Source: Norana najaformis
Taxonomy: Eukaryota; Annelida; Clitellata; Crassiclitellata; Hormogastridae
Direction of reading: 5' to 3'
DNA: 64,000 bases
Assembly: GCA_964023275.1 (NCBI GenBank)
Contig: OZ029916.1
Location: 26,488,953 to 26,552,952, forward strand
Every line of letters starts with the position of its first letter. Within the stretch, counting starts at the first letter, position 1. A program made the position numbers and the translations under genes. Below, piece after piece: positions 1 through 11,690 of this stretch. Below the pieces are notes generated by a model. The model saw only the letters and a program-made list of their open reading frames with translations, had not been told where the DNA came from and did no database searches.

Positions 1-3000
1 GAAGTTCCTGGGTCAGGTGTTAAGAACCGATACCGGACCATCTTGCCAAGTAAATTTGCTGTTTCCTCTGTGAACTTTGATCTGTAGGCCTATAGTGGCT
101 ATATATAAATACTTATCAGGTGAAATGAACAGCAAGACATGCAATATGTTTCACAAGATTTATACATATACAACATAAAAATGCATTTTAGGTATGTTAT
201 TTGTTACTCTGCACTTCTTGCTGTTTTAACTTTTGCAAATACTGGCTGTATGATAGATGAAAACACACGGGTGAAGTTGTTGCAAACGAACGACGATCCT
301 CTGGCTGCTTATATCAATGCCAACTACATTAGGGTTAGTGTCGTGATACTTTACTATGCGTTTAAATATCACATGTAGGCTTGCACTTTACATGAATTAA
401 TTTTTTGAGAATAAACTTTTGGTATCTGTTGTAATTGTTTTAATTATGTCAATAATAAATGTAAGTGTTAATCTTTCCAATGACCTCATTTTGTGTTTTT
501 TTTAAAAGTGTCAGCCTGTTTGATAGCGCTGATGGTAATTTATTGAGCCCATTATTATGTTTGAAGACAAACAATGGATGCTGGTAAGAGAGATAACCAG
601 CATCCATTTTGGTAACCAGATGGTTACCAGACTGCAAGAAGAATTAGATTATATGTTTGCTGAGTTAATTCAGTTTAAATTTAGGGTTACAGAGGACAAC
701 CATGCGCCTACATTGCAACTCAGGGACCGATGGCAAACACATTGACAGACTTCTGGAAAATGATTTGGCAAGAGAACGTCCCGATCATTGTTATGATCAC
801 AAAACTCCAAGAACAGAACTCGGTCTGTCTGATTTATTGCAAGAGCATTATTTGCTTGTGATTATGATTGCAATAAACTTCAGTACCACTTAAGCAGCGC
901 TTCAGTGAGGCACTTGGGTTTAGATATGGATATACGCATACATACATATAGCTGAATGGATCTTTTCTTCATTTTATGCCTTAGTTACTGATTAATTTAC
1001 AATACTGAAATTTATTATTTAAGATTTATGGCTAGATATTTGCTCGTGGATCAGCATTAGAAGATTGTCCTTATCTTTTGTGTTTATGTTTTTAAAATGA
1101 AAAATCAAAAGCTTGATTTTAATGAATTTTAGTTATTTCAATAATAATAAATTTCTTGGTGAGATTGGACAAATAACTATATAGGCTGATCATTATTGAC
1201 TCCAACTGTGAGCTCCATTGTGTATGTTATTTCTTTTATAGTTTTAGATGAACGTGAAGCAACTGTTTAAATACATTTCATTTTTTGCAGATAAAGTGTG
1301 AGTCATATCTTCCAGATTCAAGTTGTTTGTACGGAGAAGTAGAAGTCATCACTGAAAGCGTCAGAGATAGCGGCAGCTACATTGTCAGACACTTGCTTCT
1401 CAAGGTCTGAATCTGAGCTGCATTAACTGCTTGTAAGCAAGTTACTTAATTTTTTATAGCGCTTCTGAGAGCAAACCAGCAGCCGATTAACTCATTCTGT
1501 TGGCGACTGGTGTTTCAGTTGGCACACAGTAGAAAACTGTTTACAGGACTGGACTGCTAGTTGAATGTCATACTGTAATAATTTCTAACTGGCTTTAAAA
1601 ATTCTATGCCCTGAGTAGAAATTGAACCTGCTTAATATGTTTCTTCTGTTTGTGTCTTGCATTACTTTCGTGCTTTATTTTCGTATAGATAATTATATCT
1701 TATATTTTTGCTGATAGTTGAGCATGTTTGATTTTTCAGTGTGGTACTGAGCTTCATTTGGTCGAGCACTACTGGTATACTGTATGGCCAGATCACAAAG
1801 CACCAGCTGCCGCAAAGAACTTGGTGGAGCTCGTCAAAGAAGTTGAGGAGAGGCGCTATGATCCAATCACTGGCAAAGCCAAGGGCCCTGTGGTTGTCCA
1901 CTGCAGGTACTTTAAATATGTCATGGTGTGTATTAGACTAATGCACTTTAATGACATACCTGTCTCACTGTATCTTGTACAGTCTACAGAGTTGTAAAAA
2001 ATTTTTCATCTTTTCATAAGTGGTTTTAAAGAGTTGCATCCCTCAGGGGCAGCTTTCTCCTATTTCTAATATTGTAGTTATACTGCATTATGTATGAACT
2101 TGTCTCATACATTCCCTGCAAACATAACGAGGGAGCTTATTACCTTGCCTGTTTCTGAAATTGGCAGGTTACCTTTAATTAGCTACCGTATTATCTCAGG
2201 TATAGTGTGCACTCGCGCATAATGCACACCCTGAGTTGCAAAATTTATCCTAATATAAAAATCTTAGTACCTATGTATAATGCGCAAGGCGTAACTGCTG
2301 GTCCCAGACTAAGTTTGTCTTGCGTCTGACTAGCGAATTAGTTTGGTATACATGACACAGTCTTAGTGCGATAAGCCTGGACTAGCCCTAGTCTGCCCTG
2401 CAAGCGGATGTAAATGACCTAGTCTGAGCTTAATGAAAGAAAACAAAACGGCGACTGTCATAATTCGTTGCATTCAACAAAGTTTTCAATGTCAAAGAGT
2501 GCTTAGGGCCCATCAAAATCCACTTGAATCATTCTCGGACGATGAAATTTATTATGCTTTTCGTTTTTGCCCTCACAAGTTGCTAATAATAACGATTAAA
2601 TGGCTGCCAGTGTGGAATTCTCTGATCCACATTAGAGGCCTCTGTCTTCCGTGATGCATGTACGTCTTGTACGATATATTTAAAGCAAAATTTTAATGTC
2701 ATTACTAACCAAAATATGGATTGGTTGTTTGAATATTTAATAATGCCATTATGACATTAATAATGCTGATAATGTTGATATTTCTTACTTAAGCCATTGA
2801 CATGTTGCTTTCTTTAGTGCCGCATATTCAGTGTTTGTCTAAAACATCTAAGAACATTTTTCCTACATACAGTGCGCAGCCAGACTTTAAGCAGATTTTA
2901 TTCGGAAAAAAGTACCCGATATAATATGGTAATCAACTGAGGTTCAGTTGAGAATGAAAAGGAATTGCTTAAGCAGTTTTCAGGGTGCATCGTAGATATT

Positions 3001-4522
3001 GCTTATGTCACCATGACTACTGTTGCTGATGTCGTTGTTCATTGCTTTGTAGCGCTGGCATTGGCAGAACAGGTTGCTTCATAGCAACCAGCATCGGGAT
3101 ACAGCAACTGAAGAAGGAACATGTTGTCGATATTCTTGGAATTGTCTGCAATCTTAGACTAGACAGGTAAATTCAGCTCTTCGTTTTCTACAGATGATTA
3201 TTCATTTTCCCACAACTAGCTCATCCAAGTGCCTTTGAGGGGTTCTTACAAGGTCCTGTATAAATAAGGTCCAGATATGTAAGTATACACATACATACAT
3301 ACATACATCCATCCATGTATGCATACATACATCCATCCATGCATGCATGCATACATACATCCATCCATGCATGCATACATACATCCATCCATGTATGCAT
3401 ACATACATCCATCCATGCATGCATACATACATCCATGCATGCATGCATGCATACTTACATCCATCCATGTATGCATACTCCTTGCTAGAATAGTTACTGC
3501 TTTGAATCCTTTAACATACCACTTCTTGTTTGCTTTAAGCCACATTTCCACTGCTGTTTTGTGGCAAATGGCTCTTGTGATCTCAGTAGATATGATCATC
3601 CTACAAACCCTCCTGTCAGTGACCACACTGTTATAACATCCATTTGCTGTTTTCACTTGGGTTGACCAACTTGGCCTTGTGTCATGCTTCTCGACAATCC
3701 TCAGCATCATCTGTGGTCATTTCTGCTCATTTGTCAGGCCAGTCAGTTTCTCATTCTAATTTTTCCAAAGAAGTTGAGGAGTTGTGGGCATGATGAATTT
3801 CACTATTTTCTCCATGATCTTTAGCCGACGCCTTTTCTTATCATTTACCACTGTCTTTTACAAATTCAAATTACCACCTTCTACTTGTAGGTCAACATCT
3901 GATCAACTTTTCTCTCAACCTTCTTGAACATTTAAAATACAAACATTTTATGGAAAATGTTGTTTGAAAATAAACAATTCTTACCCATGATTAAACTTTT
4001 TAAAATTTATCACTTCACATGAATGAAGTAAATTAACAGTGCATTAATTAATGTAACATGCGAATCTATGCCTTAGATTGAGATTTGCTGACCTTGCATG
4101 TGTAATAATTGCATTAAATAAGAATAAAAAATAAAATAAGTAATTTTCTATAATACATACTTTGTAAAGCTTGCAACCAAGATATTTATTGAGATGCACA
4201 CCAAAGCCACTCCCAGCAGAGAACAATCTTCACTTTTAGGAAGTGTTATATATGCCAAGTGGAAGGAAGAAATGCAAATAATTTCAATAACAATCTTTCA
4301 AAAATAAATAACATAATAAAAGCAAAGTTTAAACTTTACACTAAGTTTGTGCTGTATAAATTGAGCAGAAATGTGGAATAAATTTATCATGATCTTGTTT
4401 TGTGGTTTTGTCACAGGGGTGGAATGGTTCAGACTAACGAACAGTATGAATTTGTCCACCAAGCCTTGAGCCTCTATGAGAAAGAGCTGGCGTGTGTACG
4501 GCCCACTGATTCGGAACTCTAG
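1..4522 (+). CDS. Receptor-like/KIM-type protein tyrosine phosphatase (PTPN5/PTPN7/PTPRR group), 3' part
   Basis: This is a classical Cys-based tyrosine phosphatase catalytic domain. Seven coding exons are visible: 1-49, 257-333, 685-822, 1291-1404, 1740-1906, 3053-3166 and 4417-4522 (TAG at 4520-4522). All have GT/AG borders, and the phases close to 254 codons. In order one reads [10 protein letters not shown] (pTyr loop), [24 protein letters not shown], the WPD loop ([10 protein letters not shown]), the P-loop [11 protein letters not shown] with its Cys codon at 1902-1904, and the Q-loop QTNEQYEFV. The tail [17 protein letters not shown] and the end soon after YEKEL match the HePTP/STEP/PTPRR group, whose members dephosphorylate ERK and p38 MAP kinases through a KIM segment N-terminal to this domain. 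That segment lies before the window, so MAPK docking is inferred. No catalytic residue is missing. The three paralogues cannot be told apart here. Confidence 0.93.
2077..2103 (+). repeat. 27-bp word repeated at 4897-4923
   Basis: A 27-base word recurs with one mismatch: here in a phosphatase intron, and at 4897-4923 just after the stop codon. Both start GTTATACTGCATT and end TGTATGAACTTGT. Flanks do not align, so this is either the core of an old repeat or a shared motif. Confidence 0.6.
3288..3475. repeat. Tetranucleotide microsatellite (CATA/CATC/CATG)n
   Basis: This is a mixed CATA, CATC and CATG array in the last intron of the phosphatase gene, 120 bp after the P-loop exon. Long open frames in it on both strands (His/Met/Cys/Tyr periodicity) come from the repeat and are not genes. 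Confidence 0.95.
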
Positions 4523-5883
4523 AGAGGTGTTGTTTCAAAAGTAGGCTTCAAGTGTCCTTACTATTCCAGCGAATGAAAGTCTTTGCAAAAGTATTCCTTT
4601 AATCCGGTGACCTTTTGTCAAGCGTCTTTTGTGATGGAAAATGAGCAAGATCGTTCTGATACAGAAGACACAATGCAAAACTTAGACATATCGTTTTACA
4701 ACGATTATCGAAAGACCAACATTCTTCTAATTCCACAGGATTCAAGATCTGAATCTGTGAATTTTTTCTGATAGAAATCACGTATTGGCTTTACACCATT
4801 CAGAAATATGGTAGCATCAAACCACAAAGTTTGTCAGCACAACCGTGTTATTGTATTCGACTTTCTTGTCCATCATTTGCGCCGGTTCTGGACAAGGTTA
4901 TACTGCATTCTGTATGAACTTGTTTTTATGGGACTGATGGAGTCTGAGGCTTGTCTGAATGCGCTGTTCTGGCATTCTGCCACTTCTTAATGTAACATAT
5001 CATCTGGACTTTGTGACATTCAGCAAGCTAGGACAGGATTCAGGTTTCATCTTGTACTGTTACAGTTCTTGAAAGATTAAAGTTTGGGCACAGAAACTGA
5101 AGTGACACAAAACTGCATGTAAGGAGCCCATCTTCTTACTGAGTTTCCCATCTACTAAGAGTTGAATGCCAAGACCCTAGTCATAGGGCCACTGTGGGCC
5201 ACAGTGTTATAAATTGTACTCTTTTGAAGCATGCTTTAACATGTGCAGCACAGTTGACAGATTCTTTAGAGACCCTTGAAATATTTGGGATGAACATTTT
5301 ATTGGTGGAAAACTACTCGACCTATGCCGTGCCGCGCTTTAACGAACAACTTCTACGATGCAATCATTGGATGCACAAGTCATGGCTCACCAAAGCCTAG
5401 CAGCAAATCCAATAAGCAGAATTCTATTTCAGTTCAGTGGATAAAGGATATTGTAAATATTTCTCATCATTGAAAAGAATAGTTATTGCAATAATGGACA
5501 GGTATATCTTGGCAATGCAGAAAGTTAACACACCTTTCTCGTGGCTTCATTTTCTCTGTTAATTTGAAGGAGATCATATTTGTAAAAACGTTCTTTATTT
5601 TAATGTAAGTCGAAGAGAAGTAGCTAGTAACCAGTGATTGGATCAGTCCAGCTGTAAATAAGTTAATATGCGTTTTACTTGCGTTTGGTTTTCTCAGAAA
5701 AGATGGCTTTTCAAATACTGACAATCAATTGAACTGATGGAGGCTATGATTAAAAGAGTAATTTAATGTTTTTAAAAATTATTTATGAAATTGACACTAC
5801 AGTAAACCAGTTGTGCATATCTATGCACACAAAATTTAGCAACATCTAAAAGCAGTTTTTTCTAGCACGAATGTCATAATAAA
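4523..5883 (+). other. Candidate 3'UTR of the phosphatase gene
   Basis: No coding signal is seen after the stop at 4520-4522. An AATAAA hexamer lies at 5878-5883, so a 1.35-kb 3'UTR is possible. Neither the poly(A) site nor the absence of further 3' introns can be shown from sequence alone. 5884-6540 is AT-rich with no recognisable feature. Confidence 0.3.
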
Positions 5884-6659
5884 TTTAAACTGTAATTCAG
5901 GAAAAGTCAGTGTGGCCTATATCTATTGGCTACTTTAAGTGCTTTTTCTGATGCTGCTATGAATGATGTGAAGCATCCTGTAGTCATATTTCAATTTTGC
6001 CGGTACTTGGTGTTTTCTATTCCAAGCATCTTTGCAAGAAGTGTTAACTGTTTATTATATAACAGAAGTGCATTTACAACGAAGTTTCTGATATCTTTCT
6101 CGACCACGAGGAATTTAGGAATTTGTATGATGAATTTTCGAATGATCCAGGATGTTATTCATGCCTTGTATTTTTAGATGCATTGACAGTTGTGCTATTT
6201 TAAATACCATAGATTTGGATAAAAATTTTGAAAGACTAGTGATTCCTAGTAGAATGTTTGTGGGGTACGTTCTTCTATGGTTGAAACAGTTCAGAACATT
6301 AACAGCTTTATTCTGAATTTACTATAACTGTTCTGTGTTTATATATATATATAGTGTGGAATATATATTATATGGGAATGATTTGCAATGTTTATACATA
6401 TAAATTTTTATATATGTATATTTTTCAAAATATATACATATTATACACCAGTTTATGCATTTGTTATTGTAAAAATTTTAAAGTGTTATTCAAAGTACAT
6501 TTTATTGTAAACTTCTAAAGTGTTATTCATAGTTATTGTGGGGCAGTGGGACAGAAGTTTTTGTCTTGGCCAGGTTTTCAATGCTGTTCCTTTTCCAATG
6601 CAAGCTGTGATCTTGACCACTGTGACAAGGTTATTAGGTGGAGGGAAAAATCTGCCTTT

Positions 6660-6905
6660 TGTGGGAAAGAGCTTTGCACCAGAAGGGGTAGTGTAACATC
6701 AGTGTTTGGGGTGGTGGAAAATAAACATTTGGGGGAAGTGGAATATAAAAATTTGATAGTAGAACAGTTGAACATAACATTTGGAGTAGTAGAATTTATT
6801 GTTTGGTGTGGTGGAACAACATTAACATTTTAGGAAGCAAAACAAACATTGGGGTGTTAGAATTGTTTGTAATATAGGAATGTGAATGGTTGGGGTAGAA
6901 AAATA
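6660..6905. repeat. Degenerate ~30-bp tandem repeat
   Basis: About seven or eight diverged units resembling GTGGAA-(N)-AACATTTGGGG follow each other. Examples are GTGGAAAATAAACATTTGGG, then GTGGAATATAAAAATTTG, then GTAGAATTTATTGTTTGG and GTGGAACAACATTAACATTT. Unit length drifts between about 24 and 35 bp. It looks like an old minisatellite. Confidence 0.65.
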
Positions 6906-6982
6906 TAACTATTTAGATCTGTATGATGTAAACATGTTGAGAACTGGATTTTAAGTGGTTTTACATTTAATTTATGCCCCAT

Positions 6983-7255
6983 CCACTGTGCGATAGTGTA
7001 GTGGTTAGCATGCCGGACTATCAACCCAGAGGTCAGGGTTCAAATCACCACTAGGGCAGACAGATGTTTCTAGATTTCCATTGCACTAGTGCCCCCTAAC
7101 AAGGTTGGCTATAAAATGAGTACATCGACCACACGCTTCATTGGACAGACCAGACGGCAAAGGAGCGAACTGACCACCCACCCTGACATGCTGAAGATAA
7201 GAAAGTGAAGTAGCTGCTCCTTGGGGTTGGCTCAAGGGATTCTCTCCTCTTCTAG
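6983..7255 (+). mobile_element. tRNA-derived SINE copy (family S1)
   Basis: The head has a tRNA-like polymerase III promoter. The A-box-like part is TAGTGTAGTGGTTAGCAT at about 6996-7013, and the B box is GGGTTCAAATC at about 7037-7047. It is followed by a non-tRNA body ending near GGGATTCTCTCCTCTTC. Body and tail resemble the copy at 38838-39100, which defines a family about 270 bp long. It does not fold as a functional tRNA because the acceptor pairing is lacking. 7256-8039 holds nothing I can name. Confidence 0.75.
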
Positions 7256-8039
7256 TGTTGAGAAAAGAACTGTTAGCTGAGACTATGACTGATTTGTGCC
7301 TACATGTGACAATCCTAGCAATAACTGTCACGATTGTGAGGATGATCTTTGCAGACTGAGCATCTGCACCTACCATGCAAAACTCTTTTTTAAAGCTTCT
7401 TACTTCTGAGGTGCTTGCTTACTATGGATTAAGGCATCGTTTATATAATCCTTCAAAATGCACTCCCTCAGAAACTCAGTTTAAGAAAGATAAAAATGTG
7501 AATAATATTAAACATGACATTATGGTCTGTTTTATTCCCCAGTTTTGCATAAGCTTGGTGAACTCTGCTAGTAATGTCCGGGATATCATTTGCAGCTTAT
7601 TTTTTTCGGGCCATGGTTTCTAATTTTTAACACTTAAAAAATTTACACTAAACCATAACAGCATCAATTAAAACAACAAGTTTTATGAAATGTTTGAATT
7701 TCTTCAAAATCAACATATTGCATTTTTTATGTTTCTGCAGCTTTTTGCTGTAGCCGACATGCAATTGGCATATGCATGCTGATCCACTAGCAGTCATGTC
7801 CTTGTTTATTTATGAACATGGGTGTTATTCTCTAGACTAGCTCTAGACTTTTCTAGCTACAGCTGTTTGTTGTGGTTCAGGTTATTTGGCCTCATTCTGA
7901 CCTACCCCTGCTGGGCCCGTGAGTCGGCTTCAAAAGGTAGGCACAATATATAACTGAGAAATCTGTGGACTGACTATATATAATTTAGTGCTTTGCTTTT
8001 GCATGATATCACATTCTTTTGTAATTATCACAAACAGGT

Positions 8040-9535
8040 ACTCGATCACACCTCAAAATGTCATAATATTCACCATAACCTCAGCTTTTCTGATCTTATT
8101 ACCCGTCTTTCCCCCTCTTGCTTCATGCATAAGCATGACCTTTGCAGAATCTGCTCAGTGCTTGTCTTCAAAACTGCATCTACCATCACCACATAATAAT
8201 AATAATAATTAGAAACTTCAATGCAGTGGTGTCTAATGCACAAGCCATCAGCCGATGGCTCACCAAAGCCAAGCCGCAATCGGGTCCGTATCCAGAAGGT
8301 CAGTCCACATCTATAGTCCATGCTAAACTAGACTGGTGCAAATTACTTTTCATGCATATAGACACCACCCAAATAAACCAACTTCATGCTATCCAGAATG
8401 CTTTCACTCGTGCTGTGACCAAAACCCTCTGACACCATCACAGTCCTGCTCTCAAATCTGTCTTAAAATATCTGAACATACACAGTAAAAAAGTCCTATC
8501 ATTTACCTACAACACACTTCACCCATCCCAACCCTCGCATCTTTGTCAGTTATTTACAATCCAACCATTCCTTTCAACCTACTCCTTTTCTGCCATAACA
8601 CTTCTGTGCCTTTTCGTCACCTCATCCTTAAAATTTGGAAATCGCTCATTAGCCATAGCTGCTCCACCCTGCAGAATAAACTTCCACCAGAATTACGACA
8701 GTTATCAGACCCATCTTACAAACTCTCCAACGCTACACCTTTTGCAGTCTCTGTGCAGTTCTTTCACTTAAAACGGAAAAGCAGTCCTTCCACAAATCCT
8801 ATCCTGATTCCTCCTCTTCCCCTTCTGTATCTTACCGCTCCATTTCCAAGCACCATACACCATAGGGGTCGTCCATAAGGACGTCCGCAAAGAGGGAGGA
8901 AGGGAGGGGTCATGCAAATGCGGACAATTGCGGACAAGGAGGGAGGGAGGGTTATGGCCTATGTGGACGTCCGCATATAAATTTGGTAGATGTACACAGC
9001 TTTAAATGCAACCCATGCTTTAAACACCAACTTCAGTCAAATGGCAGACACTCTGTACTGCACTGGTTTATCAACAGTAATGTTGCGTTGCAGACAGCTA
9101 AAGAAACATTTCAAGTTTTCAACCTATCTTAAGTCACATCTATTTAGGTCTGCCATGTATGGTGCCATTGTGAAGTTCTTTTAAATAAGATAGAATGAAT
9201 AGATTATTATTAGTGACGTTTTTCACGATGCTGGTCTTCGTTGTTTACTGGCTTTGGAGTGCGGACGTCTGCAAAGGGGGGAAGAGGGAGGGTAAGGCCA
9301 AATGCGGACAGATGCGGACAAGGGGGGAGGGAGGGGTCCAAAGTAGGTCATTTTTTGCGGGCGTCCTTTATGGACGACCCCATAGCTGTCTGCCTGCCTG
9401 ATCCTTGGATCTTTACCTGGAACAGAAGCTGACTCTTCCTGCCTATCGATTTTGTTTTAACTGAGGATCTGTGAATAAGCTGACCCCTGCAACTTAGCTT
9501 TCTTTTGGCACTGTATAAATCATGAGTTTACAATA
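8040..9535 (+). mobile_element. CR1/L2-type non-LTR retrotransposon fragment, C-terminal and 3' tail, decayed
   Basis: Translations in shifting frames match the C-terminal part of the better copy at 41243-43334: [59 protein letters not shown]. The element's 3' tail (CCTATCGATTTTGTTTTAAC, then GAATAAGCTG) is at about 9441-9500. It is broken by frameshifts, by a foreign segment of about 110 bp at roughly 8196-8306, and by the inverted-repeat element at 8865-9381. It is a dead, 5'-truncated copy. Confidence 0.88.
8865..9381. mobile_element. Inverted-repeat DNA element (family M1), nested in the retroposon
   Basis: The ends are inverted repeats: GGGGTCGTCCATAAGGACGT on the left, and a right end reading CCTTTATGGACGACCCC. 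The flanks carry ATA on both sides (8862-8864 and 9382-9384), fitting a 3-bp target duplication. The flanking retroposon resumes directly after it. Subterminal GCGGACAA and GGGAGGGAGG runs recur. The middle (about 8985-9240) looks like a second insertion and itself contains a retroposon-like C-terminal stretch (STYLKSHLFRSAMYG). No transposase is seen. Confidence 0.8.
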
Positions 9536-11345
9536 TCAGCTTCAGACATTAACATGTAAGCTCTTGTTTCGACAATCAGCAAATTCATCAGCAGTTCTTT
9601 AGATTTTAAAAGTGAAGACCAAACCATAATACCAATAAGTGATCTGCCTTCAGGCAAAAGCAGGGTCTTTCAGAAATTCAGAGATTAAGCCCACTGCAAA
9701 TACAAGGCCCTAATCTCGAAGCTTGTACGTTACTTATAAGCCTACTAAATTGCAGTTGTGAATTATAACTTTTTCAAAATCTGAGGCCTCTTCTCTGTAC
9801 GAGACCCAAGCCAAATGGCCCTGCTGCCCCCACCCATCTGATAGGCTCTGGGCACTATTACAGATGTGGGACAACATGGGACTGTATATTGTGCTGTAAC
9901 TTTGCAAGTGAGCACATCCTATGCTGCCTAGGCCTACAATCCAAGCAGCTAGTTTCTTGTTATATCTCGGCATATATTTACCTATGCACTTTGAGTTCTT
10001 AAAGTATGTACTGAAATGTAAGCCCAACCTATTCTCTACCAAGACACAATTATACTTTCAAATCTGTTTACTTGTGAACTCGAGCATGGCACCGTGGAGC
10101 CCCTAAAATTCTCAAGTTGCCTCACACCAGCAACAGTCAATAAATAATTCATGGCCGTCTTGAATACCATACAAGCACTTGCATTATATATCTGGTTTTC
10201 AGATTATTAATTAATACAACAAGATAAGATAGTCTAGAAGTTTAAGCACATGCAAAACATGAGCCGATTTTGTGTGCAATGAAGAAGATATTTCATGGCT
10301 TAGAAGAGAAATTAAAGAAAAAGGACAGATTGTGTTAAATGTCAGAAACTGAAGAAACAGCCCAAATAATTTCAGATTTTTATAGCAATTTTTCATTCAA
10401 TGTGAACAGGTGGAGTGCAGTGAAATTAAAATGGACCGTCTGTCAAATTAATGGTGTAAGCAAGAACATCGGCACAGAAGGCCATGCCCCCACTCTAAAA
10501 GGATGGCAAAGGTGCTTTTGTCCCCATCCCACTTTTGACCCTGAAGATAAAATGCTTGGTGCATAATTTTTTCTGGATTGGCTAAAAGAATGATAACAAC
10601 TGTTTGATGGCAACCGTGTGAGTGTGAGGGATGACTCAACAAACCACAAAATTATCAGGAGGTGTTCAGAAATTTTGCTGACTTGCAATCTGCCCGTAAC
10701 AACATACAGATACCTTTAAGTGTTGGGAATCTTCTTTGTAAAACTACATGTAGCCTACTTACTGAATTTAGAATAATACATAAGGGTGTTTACAGTGTGT
10801 TTAACACATTCATGCTGGAAGCACTAAATAAACCCCACAGAAATCCATTTAACCCAGTACGACCGACCGACTGACAGACCGAAAGCAACAGATTTGAGCT
10901 GCAGAAGGGGATCATGATGTATCCACATAAACCAACATAATGCAATGTAATATAAAGGTCACATAAGTTTTCAGGGCCACACAAAAGCTGTCAGAAACCA
11001 TTACATTCCCAGGGATACCACAAGCGGTTTCAATAATAATTGTAATTTAATTAGGCCTGGTTTTCAATGATAAACAGAAAAGAATACTGAATACAAGCAA
11101 GGATGGATTCGCTCCGAACTGTGAATATGAATGACACAATAAAACAAATTTAACATTGCAATATTTTAGCTATTCTAGATTTTTAAAAATATCTTGTTTA
11201 TCTCGTCTGAAGCAAAAGCAAGATGCATGCAGACAGCAGACCATGAAAATGACGTATTAAAACAACGCTGTCTTCCTTCGATGTCATTCAGCTCTAAACT
11301 ATAGACACGTCTGTTTCAACTTGGTTACCCACCGTAGCCTTGTTT
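9536..11345. other. Intergenic, nothing recognised
   Basis: AT-rich sequence with no credible exon on either strand. Open frames are short, lack splice context and have no recognisable protein. Confidence 0.5.
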
Positions 11346-11470
11346 CGGGTTTCTCACACCTATCGGAATTTGACCCTGCTTCTCCAATGGATTATGATTT
11401 CGATTTCCACTTGAAGCGACTGACTGATGCCTTTGGCATTATGATAACGGTGCTACATAAGTCTTTAGAT
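11346..11470 (+). repeat. Unnamed interspersed repeat R1, copy A
   Basis: This matches 46319-46450 over about 130 bp with scattered mismatches. Shared blocks include CTCCAATGGAT, GAAGCGAC and GGCATTATGATAACGG followed by a GCTA(C/T)A tail. Both are in the same orientation. The GCTATA-like end suggests an L2-tailed SINE, but no pol III head is visible. Confidence 0.7.
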
Positions 11471-11574
11471 TAGATCCCTTGCCACCTGATCTTCCCACTG
11501 ACCGTTTACAGTCAGTGTACTTGTTATAGCTGGAGTGGCTAGAAGATATTAATTGGGGTTGAAATCTCAAAACA

Positions 11575-11690
11575 AATTTCTGCCCTTGCAGGGTTTTGAA
11601 CCTCTGACCTGTTGATTCACAGTTGATTCACAGTCCTACATGCTAACCACTAGATTATTGCACATGCCTTAAACAAAGTCTGAAATATAG
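11575..11690 (-). mobile_element. tRNA-derived SINE head
   Basis: On the minus strand one reads CTAGTGGTTAGCATGTAGGA followed by a B-box-like GAGGTTCAAAACCCTGC. It is the same class of tRNA-like head as at 6983, but with an internal duplication of GTGAATCAAC. 11700-13147 beyond it holds nothing recognisable. Confidence 0.65.

Noticed and set aside
2200..2300. GTGTGCA...TGCACAC inverted words with GCGCATAATGC motifs, thought to be a DNA transposon end
   Set aside because: Only one end could be seen and no second copy exists in the window, so no element could be delimited.
3202..3710. Minus-strand frames rich in Met, Cys, Asp and Tyr
   Set aside because: They come from the CATA/CATC/CATG microsatellite; no protein outside the repeat supports them.
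6996..7047. Functional tRNA gene
   Set aside because: A and B boxes are present, but the acceptor and anticodon stems do not pair and a SINE body follows; the same holds at 38838 and 11575.
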